Shown here: positions 35,007 to 46,387 of the stretch, piece after piece | Layout: each line of letters opens with the position of its first letter | How positions within the stretch are numbered: position 1 is the first letter of the stretch | DNA from: Amyloporia xantha | Lineage: Eukaryota; Basidiomycota; Agaricomycetes; Polyporales; Adustoporiaceae | Reading direction: 5' to 3' | DNA: 64,000 nucleotides | Assembly: GCA_036971615.1 (NCBI GenBank) | Contig: JAYKKR010000006.1 | Coordinates: 558,001 to 622,000 of the forward strand | Position numbers and translations under genes: made by a program | Notes under the pieces: generated by a model | The model's database searches: none | What the model was told of the DNA's origin: nothing | Seen by the model: only the letters and a program-made list of their open reading frames with translations

Positions 35007-36289
35007 TCCTCCGTGACACACGAAGCCACGTCCAAGCCCAGCAACGTACCTTCACCGTCCCGGCGTAACCAGCATCGCATATGCAAACGAAGTGCCAGGA
35101 TGTCGTTACGCCCCGCTTCACGCATATTGGGCGTCCGATCACCGTGATCTTCGCATGCGCTTGACACAGCCAATCGTCGGTGCACGGTGTTGTGTGTCTC
35201 CTGCTTCCTGCGGGCCTTTCGTGCGTCAATCGGGTGTTCGTAGACATCCTGGGACAGCTTGGATATGGCACTCACTGCCTGTGCTCCGAGGTGCATGCTG
35301 CCAGTCGGCGTATACTTCCGGATGGATTGCTTCGAGCGATCAAATACACAGTCTGTGGGAGCGCACCGATCCGGACGCAAAGAGCAGCATGACAGTGTAT
35401 AGTACCATTGTCTAAAAACTCGCATGGTGAACATCCACCATACGGGATTCTGGGATGGTCCTCCTCCGTTGTACCTTCGCGATCCCGGCGTAACCTGCAA
35501 AAGAAGCGGGATGTCGTACACCCCGCTTCACGCATATTGTGCGTCTGATCATCATGATCTTCACGTGCGCTTGGCTCAGCCAATCGTCGATGCACGGCGT
35601 AGTGGGTTTCCTGCTTCCTACAGGCTTTTCGTGTGTAAATCAGGTACTCATAGACATCGTGTGACAGCTTGAATACGGCACTCAACGCCCGTCATCTGAG
35701 GTGTGTGCTACTAGTATCCTCAGGGATTGCTTCGAAGTTCGCGCAATCAATTACAGTATCTGTGAGAGTGTGCTGATCTGGACACAAAGAGCAGCATGAC
35801 AGTGTATATCGACATCTGAGAACCTTGCATGGCGAACATCTGCTGTACAGGGTTCTGTGTCCTTCGTGATACATGAAGCCACATCGAGGCCAGTACCTTC
35901 GCCATCCCGGCGTAGCCAGCATTGCGTATGGAAAAGAAGCAGGATGTCGTACGCCCCGCTTCACGCATATTGGGTGTCCGATCACCGTGACCTTCGCATG
36001 CGCTTGGCCCAGCCAATCGTTGGTGCATGGCATTGTGGGTTTCTTGCTTCCCTGCGGGCCTTTTGTGTGTAAATCGGGTGTTCGTAGACATCCTGGGACA
36101 GCTTGGATACGGTACTCGCCTCCCGCAATATGAGGTGTGTGTTATCCTTGGGGATCATTTCGACACAGTCTGTGGGAGCGTGCCGATCCGGACACAAAGA
36201 ATAGTATGACGGTGTACATTGTCATCTACAAATGTACTTGGTGAAAACATCCCGATGCTATGATTGTCCAGATGGTAAGACGTGCACAG
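35007..36289. repeat. 0.43-kb tandem repeats of unit 2 (right part) with the Plavaka empty site
   Basis: Continues the block interrupted at 29,637 and matches 5,688-6,973. It ends with the uninterrupted sequence gtgcacagctacgttcgag, in which AG at 36,288-36,289 marks where the Plavaka element entered unit 1. Confidence 0.8.
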
Positions 36290-36558
36290 CTACGTTCGAG
36301 TTCAGCGGAGTAGGTGTACACTATAGTAGCGAAACTGAAGAAGATTCCATGGTTGCTGTGAGACATGTAGTTGATCGGTTGGTGCCGCAGTCAACATGTG
36401 TTCAAGCATGTGACCTGGAATTGCTGCCCATGTGCCTGTGATCGGCCCTCAGGCCGGTGAAGGCCATCATGCTTCTTTTTATTCAAATACCTAAAGGAGG
36501 TTGCATCTGCAAAACTCACCTTTTTATTACTAACTTGTTATCTCTTACTCTCTTATCC
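36290..36558. other. Unit 2/unit 3 junction sequence
   Basis: About 270 bp with no gene recognised. It lies between the repeat block and the AT-rich segment. Only its two ends are present at the corresponding unit 1/unit 2 junction (22,346-22,390), so it was either lost there or gained here. Confidence 0.5.
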
Positions 36559-39500
36559 AAGACACTGGATACAGCTTTCAATATCATCTGCTAAATTATG
36601 CTTCAAATAATGAAGTTAAAACATCTTACTCATATTATGCCACTTGAAAGATATTATAATGGACCATTAATATCATGAAGATACAGCAGCCATTAGACTC
36701 CTATTTCAATGATTTTGATAAGTTGTTTCAATTGTTTTCTCTGTTCTTTTACAGTATTCCAATAAGGAATATTAAAAACTGCATCCAGTGTAAGAAAATA
36801 ATCAAGATGATCAAATCTTTGGAATATGCAACTGTTGTCAGAGGATGTTTCAGGTCCAACAAATGCTGTAGATGATGATGAATGGAAGCCTGAGTATACT
36901 TTCTGGAGCTCTGAATATAGTATGGACCATTCTGTATTTGAAGACAGAAATATCAGCTATTTGTAGAATGTTTGGTTGGAGAAATTATCATTGGGGATGG
37001 CCCTTCAGTCATTATGAGCAGTTTTATGAACACAAATATTGGCTAACACATCAGAAAAGTGGAACCAGCTCATAAGCTGATATAAGAAATTATAAGAACC
37101 ATAAGATGTGAGTAGCAACCTGAAGCTGCAAGTGATTTTGACAAGGAGGCCAAAAAGTCTATATTTGCTCATCTCACCCATTTCTCTGTTATCCCCCTAG
37201 CCCATACTAGCACAGGTGACTAAATAATCTACATGTGTGATGAGGTCCCTGTATGTCTTGTTGGTGAGAGTTAGTGCAAAAAGCAGTGAGTATTACATAT
37301 CACTCACAAAGCATCATTATACCAGTTATATAGTGCCTTTCCACTTCTCATGGAGAGTTTGAAATCATAGTCCCAACTTTAATTTGACACATCATGGTAT
37401 ATTATAACTAATCCAATGTTCAAGTTCTCTACTCGATTTGGGTATATAATGTCTAAATGAAGTTGTGTATGCAAATTATAATCAAAACATTGCCAAAATC
37501 ACTTATGAGATACCTGATGTGTATACCCAGTCAATGAATATTTTAGAAATATTTGGTTTCCATACTAGCAAGCTGTTACTCAAAACATTGTGATTCATGT
37601 CTGAAGGCTGGCCAAACCCAAGTAACAGCTCGAAGTAGTGAAGTGTAATTTGCTGAAATTAAATATATGAGGAGTGGATTGAAGTGCTCAGATGCAGGGA
37701 GAAGGGATTCTCATTCACAGAGTATAAGCCTTGTGAACACAAATTGAATTGAATTCTCTGACCATGTAGTGGGATATCTACTTCCTTGAGTGTTATACAG
37801 AAAGTCTGAGGAAGATGCTAAATACTGTTCTCTACATATTACCTTTATACCACAAGACACGGATGTCGAGAGAGAAGTAGCGTGAACTTGTCACGTGCAC
37901 AGTGGACTACACGTATACCACAAGACGCACCTCTATGCTCTGTACATATACCACAAGACACGCATATCTTTCGATTTCTCTCTGGACACTTCCTCCTGCT
38001 GCCAACGCACTCATCACGTGCACCACACAGTGTCTCCAACACACCTCGGTCTCTGTCGTCTTCTTGCGTTCCCACTACATTCCGTTCCCAACTCCTCCGA
38101 GGCAGTCCTGTACATCCCTCCTCTATGTCATTCGGGAGAAATTTACAGGACCGCCTCGACAACGCAAAAGCAAAACGACACAGCAACGAAACACTCACAT
38201 TCCCCACGAACAGATTCCTGCTCACACTCCCTCCCGCCTGGCTCGCACCCGCAGCCGACCCCGGGCCTTGCGCACTCCCGCCCGCACCGCTCCCCGTCCC
38301 CGGGCGCGACATCGACATGCCCTCCGAGGACATCTTCCTCACCAACAGCACTCACGCCTGGATTTGGACCTACTGCACGGACGACGTGACGAGATGCACG
38401 GAGGACGGAGACCGCGGCGAACGAGAACGCAGACACGCATCAGCGAACCGCCCTGCCAACTCAACCAGCGAGAAAACACGCACCGACTGGGCTCCCCGCA
38501 CTGTACCCCATCCCCGACGGGAACCGGCTCAGCGGCGCCGGCGCAGCGAACGCCGACAGCGGGCTCGCGCCCCCACTCAGACTCATCCCGGCCCCACTCA
38601 CACCGCCCAACCCTCCTAAGCTTCCTCCGACAGCACCGATCCCGCCTCCCGCCCACTCCTCGCTCACGCCCGCCCGGTCCCGCCGCACCTCCAGCACACG
38701 CCCCTGCCACGCCCACCCCTGGAACATCCCCACCGCCCGCTCCGCGTCCTCCGCCGTCGCCAGCAGCACCGTCCCGTGCCCGCGGCTCCGGTTGTCGGGT
38801 CCCAGCGCGACGTCTGCGCGTAGCACCGTCCCCGCACGGCGGAATAAGTCTTTCAGGTCCTGCCATCGTACGCGGTATGGGAGCTGCAGGGAGAAGAACG
38901 CGTGTCAGCACGGTTCATAACGGGGTATATGCGGTCAGAAGATCGGAGTGAAAAACATGGAAGGCAGGAAAGAAGGCTGGGAGGGCTCAGTGCAAAGCTG
39001 CGTCTCGTGCAAAGCACAACAACAGACAGCAGAGCTCAGTGGAATACCTCGTGACCTCCAGTCCGAGCGCATACAAGCCGTGCTAACGCGACGCGAGCGC
39101 GAGGAACCGACCAGAGGGACGAGAGAATGCGGCGCGGGTCGGCTACTTCGGACGCACATTCGGCCAGAGACATGCGCCCACCCGAGCCAGGGAGCAGAAA
39201 TAAGTTGACCCCCACCAAAAGGCGCGCGATTCTCGAGAAAGGTGGGATGGACGGCGGGATGTATGCGGGCGGGCAAGTGAGGTTCCGCGCTCTCCTCACG
39301 GTATGGGCAAGGGCTACAAAGTCCCCGCCGTTCGCACCCGCCCGAACATCCCAACGGCGAAGCAATGCGTACGCCAGGTGCAAGGAGAGCCTAACGAGTC
39401 CGCGCACGCGATTCGCGGTGCGCGAGAAGGACCCGGCGTCTTCCCGCCCTGCATATATACGCGTCACACAACGCCTTTGCAGAGACCTACTCGTCCCGTC

Positions 39501-40861
39501 CCACAATTCCCGTCACCTCCACCCCTCCCCAGAAACCAAGCGTAGTCAAGGAAAGGAAGAGACGAAAAATGAGGAAGATAAAAGGGATGCACAGCACACA
39601 GCGCATCCTCTCACCTCGGAAAGCGCAAAAATACAAATGACGAAGAAGCTCAGGCACTCACATTGCCGACAAACAACTGCGTCCGCGTGTCCCTCCCTCC
39701 CGCGCCGAGTACGCTTCCCCCTAGCCCCATGCCCGTCCCGCCCATCGCGCCCGATGCAGCGGACGCGGCCATGGCCATCTGGATCACCGCCTCGATGTCG
39801 TCGTTCGTCGGTGTCGGCTGCGCATGGGTGTTCGAGTTCGAGTTTGAATTTGAGTGTGAGTCCGCATTCGGATTTGACGCCAGGATGGAGGCCGCGAGCG
39901 CGGGTGGGGGAGGGACGGGGCTCGAGTTAGTCGAGCCGCCCAGTGCGGGGCCGGAGAGCGGGGAGACGGCGCCCGAGGCGGGGTTGGATGTGGAGGCGGC
40001 ACTAAGGCCGAGGGTGTGGATGTGCGGGTGCGAGAGCGGGATCGGATGCGCGGGGAGGAGGGAGTGGGGATGGAGATGGGGCAAGGGGAGGGGCGATGCG
40101 GCGGGGAGGGTAGGGGAGTACGGCGGGGTGGGGACCTGGCTGTGTGGGTGGGTGTGCTGGAGGGGATGCGGACGCGGGGCCTGGATGTCCTACAGCGCAC
40201 GCGCGTGAGCAAGCGAGGTAGTTATAACAGCGCGAGATGGAGCGGGACGTACCGAGAACCCCGTAGCAGAGAATACAGACGCGGGCGCGTGCATGGCGAG
40301 AGCGGGGTGGCGGCGCTCGGGGGATGGGCGCAGGGCGCAGCCTGCACGGGCACGCGTCGTCCGAGTCGGTGGGTGGGTCGGGTGCAATCGCCGTCAGCAG
40401 TCAATGTAGCAGTAGCAGTAAGGAACCGCGCGTGTGTGTCTGTCACGCAGAGCGTCAGTCGATGGAATGAGCAGCAGGGCAGAGAATATGAAGACCGGGA
40501 GCAGTCGACGCGGGACGTGGATGCGATCGAGAGAGAGAAAGAGGCAGGCGATGCGACTGTAAAGGAAATCTGCGTGAGGAGCCGCGAGCGTACGTGCGGG
40601 AGAGGGTGGCTGCTGAATCGCAGGCTCAACTTTCCGACGCCGCCCGTCGTCGTCGTCCAACCAGCGCTGTCGTCCCCGCTCCACTCTTCGCCCTCGACGC
40701 CCACACGTGCCCTGACGTCACTCCCCCGACCCGTGCCTACGCCGGCACATGCCCTGCCCCGCCAACTTGGCGGGATATGCCCAGGCGAGAGACGCGACGC
40801 CAACCCGCCGGGCGTCCGCTGCTGCTCTCGTTGCGATCGCCGCCGTCCGTCATCATCACCC
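36559..40861. repeat. Tandem duplication unit 3 (partial)
   Basis: Matches 22,391-26,660 plus 27,370-27,4xx of unit 2. It holds the AT-rich segment (36,559-37,850) and a truncated RRM gene, then diverges abruptly near 40,861 (catcatcaccct, then unrelated sequence). The split gene and the 0.43-kb repeats are missing. Confidence 0.85.
38199..40294 (-). pseudogene. Two-RRM RNA-binding protein, truncated copy 3
   Basis: Exons 40294-40253, 40189-39662, 38883-38484 and 38372-38199. Exons 1-3 are in frame and RRM1 is intact. Exon 4 is 174 nt instead of 176 because two C are missing at about 38,319-38,322, which shifts the linker before the second LFVGN. Intron 1 differs slightly from the other copies, and intron 2 is 778 bp. 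Confidence 0.7.
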
Positions 40862-43283
40862 TTGAATCCCTCGTTCTTGCATCTATGACGTCACGCCCTC
40901 ATCACGCATTCCCATTTCCCCGCCGCGCTGGGCACGTACGTATACCGGACCGTTTTCCGAACGATTCCGGCTGTGTTTTCGGTTGCATGTCCAACCTCAG
41001 CCACTCACTGTCGGGGACGACGCCCAGAGCGAATCCCTGCAACATGGTCAATGTTCAGGATGTGCATGCCTCCCACCAATCGCAACGCCCCAAATAGTCA
41101 TCACCTCACGCGTCCGAACCATCTCGGACCCTGACTCTCGTAACGCACATACTCTGTAAGTACTAGCCCTTCCCCAGCTGCACGCTCGCGAATAGACGTC
41201 CTCCCCACTCGCGATGACCACATCCGAATCCCCCTACCTCTCACACTCTTGCATCGCACACCACCTTCGAACCCTGGCCCATATTGAACGTCGAGCGCCT
41301 GCAGACCATCCGGATTCTAGGGCACATACGACACACATCGCGCCGCGTCATTCGTGGGTATGACCTGCAGACAGCTGCGAGCCGGGCAGCATTCATGACA
41401 GAACCAGGTCTGGCTGTGTAACAGGCATATTGCGAATACCTTACGGCCTAGCCCACCTTCGCGTGGGGGTAGTCTAACCTTAAGCTAAACCCCGGGCGAA
41501 GGCGGGCGGAAGGCGGTCGCGACGAACGAAGTTGGTAAGCAGCCAAAGGTCAGCGCACGCCCTCTCGTGTATCTTCCCCACCTTCCGACTGCTCGTACTG
41601 ATGCTCCAGACGTCCCATCATGGCCTCTCCACTCTCGCAGACGAACGTCGGTACAAGTGCTCCTAGCTACATGGTTTTTACCCATGGAAGAAGACCCGTG
41701 TGTCGACTGACGGCCAGACTGTGACTGCTCAACCACAAGCCCTCCATCACCGCATACATGCAGGCGCACGGGTGGGCGCACTGCGCCACGGCCATCTACA
41801 GTGCACCATGCCGCATCCTACCGCCAACGCCCCCCTCCCAGAATCCAGATTCCAGATTCCAAACCACCGCCTCTCCCGCCCAATCCCTCCTCCGCGACTC
41901 GGCGTATCTTCCGACCCCCGTTTCCCAGACCGCCAGACCTAACCCGCCCCTGCCCCGACGCACACCAGCCTTCCCCCCTGCCATATTCACCACTACCCAC
42001 GCCAGTCCTACAGGTGCCCGTGCGCTTGCGCCGTTCCCCGAGCACGTCACACTCCCTCGCTCAACGGTGCGCGCCGTCGCTCCCGAACGCGCACCGCGAG
42101 ACTCTGCGAGCCCTCATGCTCAAGTGAAATCCCGACCGGCTATCGTGGGCTCGCCTCACCTCGTGCCCGAATCGCACCTGACCGCTTCGGGGCGCAGGTA
42201 CAAGGCGCAAGGCAGCAGCCGTCCGTGTCATGTCAGGACGTGGCTACACGAGCGGCGGGCCCCTCGTCCTGTTTCCGACTTCGGCTACTCGACACCGTGG
42301 AGGCCGCTAGCGACGAGCAGCCCACCGTCCACCGCCAGCTCAATCCCACGCCCAGCCTCCTCGCGAATCGTGTGCGCTTAGCACTTCGGCGCGACGGGGC
42401 GAACGTTCGGGACGGCGGTGTCCGAGCCTATGCGTACATCAGTGCCGATCAGGCCCGCAGACGAACTCGGCGTATATGAACTCGGCGTATATTTTCGATT
42501 CTCTGTGAATAACGATGCTTTCGCCGCAGAAGCTGTCCCCTTGCGTGGGCGATGCCCCGCGCGCTTGCCCGCATACAAGGTTAGTTGCGGTTCGTCCAAA
42601 ATCCGCAGGCGGCTCTCATGACTCTCGCTTACTCGCAGTTTTGGATACAGAGAAGCGCTGCAGAAAGCGGATGACGGGGAAATGTGGCTGGGTTGCGTGA
42701 CCAGCTGACGACTGTGTGGTCCGAGCGGCGCAGACATGGCTATGTAGTGCTTATCGTGGACCGATCAGCTTCCGGTGGTACACGACAGTAAGCGACCGCT
42801 GCCTTCGACGCCGTGCGACGGAGGGTTCGCTGCTCGAGATAATTGAGCAACGACGCTTCCTCGGAACGGACACATAGTGTGCGAGGACTCGAATGCGACT
42901 CAGCGTCTTGTGATCACTGCCTTTCTATCAAAGTTATCACGTCACCGCACAGCGAGGCCTGGGTTCCCCTGGGTAAAAACCCCGACGCAGTATTTCGGAT
43001 CAATTGTAATCCAAAAAATCCCGGCTGTGTGTCCCGTGAACTTTTAACAGAACCGCCTGCAACCTGTGTCCCTGCTCCCCTCTTTCTCTCGAAGTTGCAC
43101 CCTTGGAACCTGTCCCACTTTGGAACTGTACCTCTGCTCCACTGGTGACCAGGCTGCAGTGAAGACTTGCAGCATTTGTCTGTGCTCGCAGTATAGTGAC
43201 TATCTCACTATTAGACAGGTGTGTTCTCAGCTACTTTCAGATTGAGTGCTGCTCATTGTTTATTTAGTTATCCAACATACAAG
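40862..43283. other. 2.4 kb with no recognisable gene
   Basis: Begins where unit 3 breaks off. Frames on both strands (for example 41,758-42,381 plus, 42,378-42,737 minus) are Pro/Arg/Ser-rich and mutually overlapping, without intron signatures or domains. I see no tRNA, repeat array or transposon end here. Confidence 0.5.
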
Positions 43284-43643
43284 ATGGGTCCTCCAAGTCA
43301 ACCAGTCAAAGCCTTGACAAGCAAACCTAGATTTCCAAGGACACATGAACCTTCAAGACTATCCAGATCTGTGAAGCCTGACTCTCAACATTCACAATCT
43401 GATCCTCATAGTGCTAGTGCCAGTGGTGGTAGCAGTGGTGGTGGTAGCAGTGGTGGTGGTGGTGGTGGTGGTGGTGATGATGATGATGGAGGGGGAGGTG
43501 GTGGTGGAGGTGGTGGAGGAGGGGGTCCACCAGTTTTACAGATCCCAAGGCAACTCAGGGTCAAGTACTCTACATTGACCTTAACAGAAGAACAGCGCAA
43601 TGTAGAGATCATACTTTTTGATTGTATGTGTGAGTCTGTCTAG
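43284..43643 (+). CDS. Small Gly/Asp-rich hypothetical protein
   Basis: The frame from ATG 43,284 gives 119 residues: a Ser/Pro-rich start, a run of Gly and Asp coded by GGT/GAT repeats (43,430-43,530), then IPRQLRVKYSTLTLTEEQRN and a stop. It could be a real small gene or a decayed fragment. No homologue is recognised. It lies 226 bp upstream of the F-box gene on the same strand. Confidence 0.3.
   Translation: MGPPSQPVKALTSKPRFPRTHEPSRLSRSVKPDSQHSQSDPHSASASGGSSGGGSSGGGGGGGGDDDDGGGGGGGGGGGGGPPVLQIPRQLRVKYSTLTLTEEQRNVEIILFDCMCESV
43430..43530. repeat. GGT/GAT trinucleotide microsatellite
   Basis: An imperfect run of ggt, gat, gga and agt triplets encoding poly-Gly and poly-Asp. Confidence 0.8.
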
Positions 43644-43869
43644 CTGGCTAGCTCTCTGTCTCTGTGTCTGTCTCTGTTTCTTCTGTGTTTTATCACCTAT
43701 ACTTGAGTCTGTGTTACTGACTTTCAAGGACCACTCATCTAGCATCATCTTCCTCCTGGAATCAACACCTACCTGTCTTTCAACATACAACCTCTGAGGT
43801 CAGGCTAAGTCTCATTGATTAAATTAAACTTATGTGAGATTAACATAGCTACTGCAGCAGTCCAAAACA

Positions 43870-45683
43870 ATGCCCCCTGAAATTTGGGAAAATGCAATTG
43901 ATTATCTCTGGCATAACTCCCATGTGTTGCAAGTCTGCAGCCTAGTCTGTCAAGACTGGCACAATAGGAGTCAACATCATCTCCTGAGATCAATTGTTCT
44001 CAAAAGCCAGGCACAAACAGCTCTGCTGTCCAAGTTTATGCACAAACATCCCAAGACTGCATCACACATAAAGACAGTTGTCATCTGTGGATATCCAGAG
44101 AAACCCACCATGGCATCACTGGCCACATTTGCAGCTATGTTTGCATGCAGACTTCCAAACATAAAGAACTTTGCTGTGCATAATGTCCAGTGGAAGTTTG
44201 GTTTGACTCAGCCAGACTTCTTTGTCAACATTTCTTTATTCTCATCAATAACCAGCCTCTGGCTGGATCACGTTGTATTCTCATCACTGCAAATATTTGG
44301 ACGCCTTGTCTGCTCCCTGCCCAATCTCAAACATCTAGATTGCAGGGCTTTGACATTCACTTCTAACAAGTCAAACCCAACTCTCTTTCACCGATATGTG
44401 CCACACATGAAGCTTGCACAACTTAGTGTGGCAGGCCACCCTTTGCAGAACATCATTCCTTTCCTTGTTTCCACCACCATAGCTACCAAGCTTCACACTG
44501 TTACACTTGGTTCTTACAAGCCTGTGCAACTTCAAGATGCAGAGATACAGTATATGCAACCTCTGTTTCAAGCTATTGGGCCATCTCTCGAGAAATTGCA
44601 CCTTATTGTGGATTGCACTCCTAGAATGTCGTGACTTAGAGTCGAGCGACAGGGGAAGAACAAACCTAAACGGCCGAGGGCGTTCGACTAGGTCTTATCG
44701 AAGCGATGACGAGCTATGCTCAAGTCTAAGGCTAGGGACAAGTTAAATAAACGTAAGTAAAGGTAAATAGGTACAGGCAAGCTTGGCTTACCTAGGGACA
44801 AGAGGTCGAAACTGAAGTCCCCAGGCAGAGGCGTACTACTTATATACTACAAGAGTTCAGGGCAGGCTATCTACATGGTCCGTGCGCAGGTGGTCTGTGC
44901 GCAGCCTGAGTAAGCAGGTTGTGAGTCATAAGTGATGTCGTGATCGGAGCCCGGCGGGGCCCGTGGTCGGCCGGCACCGTGCTTAAGTAAACGTCCGTAA
45001 AGGGAAGGCGGGACGGAGTCCGTGGGAAGGGAACATGTGACCTGTAATGGTCGACGCGTCTAAGTTCATGAACAAGGAGCTTGTGATGTGTACAGTAGAA
45101 TGGCCGTTCGAATAAGAGGGGAAAATAACGATGAGTAAAAGGAGAAAATCGTCCGTATATAGAAAGGAAGAAACGCTCGATGTCAACTCGTGACATAGAA
45201 CTAGCTTGGACTTGTCATTACTTGGTATGTCAGAGACATGTCTCTCACTATTAGTGATAGTACACACATGCTAATCAGCCATTCTCAGAGCAACATCTAA
45301 ACCTTAGCTTCAATTCCAATCTGCAAGAGCTATGGCTTGTTCTTCGTCCTTCTGGAGTACAATCCCCTTGGATATCATCATGCCTCTCAAAAATCAGATC
45401 AGAGAGACTGAAGCATATCTACATTGTTATGGATGAACGGGATTCAAAAACTGTCCAGCTGATACCCCTTTTGATGGAGGCTACTTTCAATTCACCAGCA
45501 GAGCATCAGGTCCAAAGTGTTGATCAAGTGTTGAGCCATTCATCCTTTGCCTGTTTGGAATTGGTCATTTTCCAGTTGTCCATAAAAAGCAGGACTACAA
45601 TATCTCAGGATCAAAGGCAGCAGTTCCATCAGACAGTGGAAGAACACTTTCCTAGGTTACATACACAGGGAAAGCTTCTGTAA
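43870..45683 (+). pseudogene. F-box/leucine-rich protein gene disrupted by a solo LTR
   Basis: Starts at ATG 43,870. An N-terminal F-box (PPEIWENAIDYLWHN ... VCSLVCQDWHN, residues 2-35) precedes irregular leucine-rich segments (SLPNLKHLDCRALTF), as in the large Agaricomycete F-box families that recruit substrates to SCF ubiquitin ligases. The frame is broken at 44,627 by a 569-bp LTR. Removing the LTR and one copy of TAGAA restores an open frame. It then runs into an intron at 45,225-45,288 (gtatgt donor, gctaat branch site, ctcag acceptor) and on to NLQELWLVLRPSG and a stop at 45,681-45,683. As it stands the protein ends three codons into the LTR side (TPRMS). Confidence 0.7.
44627..45195. 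mobile_element. Solo LTR of a retrotransposon (569 bp)
   Basis: Begins TGTCGTGAC and ends TCGTGACA (TG...CA with an inverted tip), flanked by the 5-bp duplication TAGAA (44,622-44,626 and 45,196-45,200). This is the footprint of an LTR retrotransposon after LTR-LTR recombination. No internal region remains. The strand of the parent element cannot be told. Confidence 0.9.
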
Positions 45684-46387
45684 GCAGTCCTCAACATTCT
45701 GAATATGCTTACTGATTCATTTTTATAGATCCCGCATCATGCTAGGTGATGATTAGCTCAACTACCTATGGCTAGATAGAAGAATATTATATACTATAAG
45801 CATGTTGTCCTTGAATTTTTATATGCTTTATCCTCATATGCCATAAGTGAATTGTATGTCACATTGACCAATATACACATCTTGGAAGGCAAAATAGCAA
45901 TATTGAAAGCTAAAAGCAGGTCAATATCAGAGCAGGAATATTACATATGTGATATGCAATTATATATTGAGAGTAGGATTAACAAAATTTCAAGAGATTC
46001 CAAGGATCATTTACAAGACTTTGGTGAAGTCATGTACAAGAAGACAGCTCTGAGATTATCACTCACTGTTGGGGACTCAATAGCTGCTGACAGTGGCAAC
46101 ATAGCTACAGAGAGATAGTGTACTCTCCTGAGTTGGGCCATGTATTTTCGTATATACATGCTACGAGATGCTGAAAGAATATATTAGCAACGGGTCTGTA
46201 GCTGATCGAGTACATGGAATATTTTCAATGCGGGGATATACTGCTGAAGATACATCGAGGTCCAAAGTTCGAAGTTAGTCCCTGTGAAGCTGTGGCGATG
46301 ACACGGAACGAATCAGCAAATTGCACAGCGCATACTCGGCTAGCACACTTACCGAGAAAAAAGAGAACAATGCCGAGAACCTCCTAT
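45684..46387. other. Intergenic, no gene recognised
   Basis: AT-rich 700 bp between two convergent F-box genes. One 88-codon frame (45,852-46,118) has no recognisable content. Confidence 0.5.

Larger units (their letters stand above)
22391..36558. repeat. Tandem duplication unit 2
   Basis: The most complete unit: AT-rich segment, truncated RRM gene, split gene and 0.43-kb repeats. Without its two insertions (694 bp and 5,361 bp, plus 8-bp duplications) it is about 8.1 kb. Its right junction (36,290-36,558) keeps about 250 bp that is missing from the unit 1/unit 2 junction at 22,346-22,390. It matches units 1 and 3 almost base for base outside small indels. Confidence 0.85.

Noticed and set aside
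41480..41520. ccttaagctaaaccccgggcg as a telomere-like or origin signal
   Set aside because: It occurs once, without repetition or flanking structure.
45852..46118. 88-codon plus-strand frame as a small gene
   Set aside because: AT-rich, no recognisable similarity, no promoter or intron evidence, and located in a probable decayed region.
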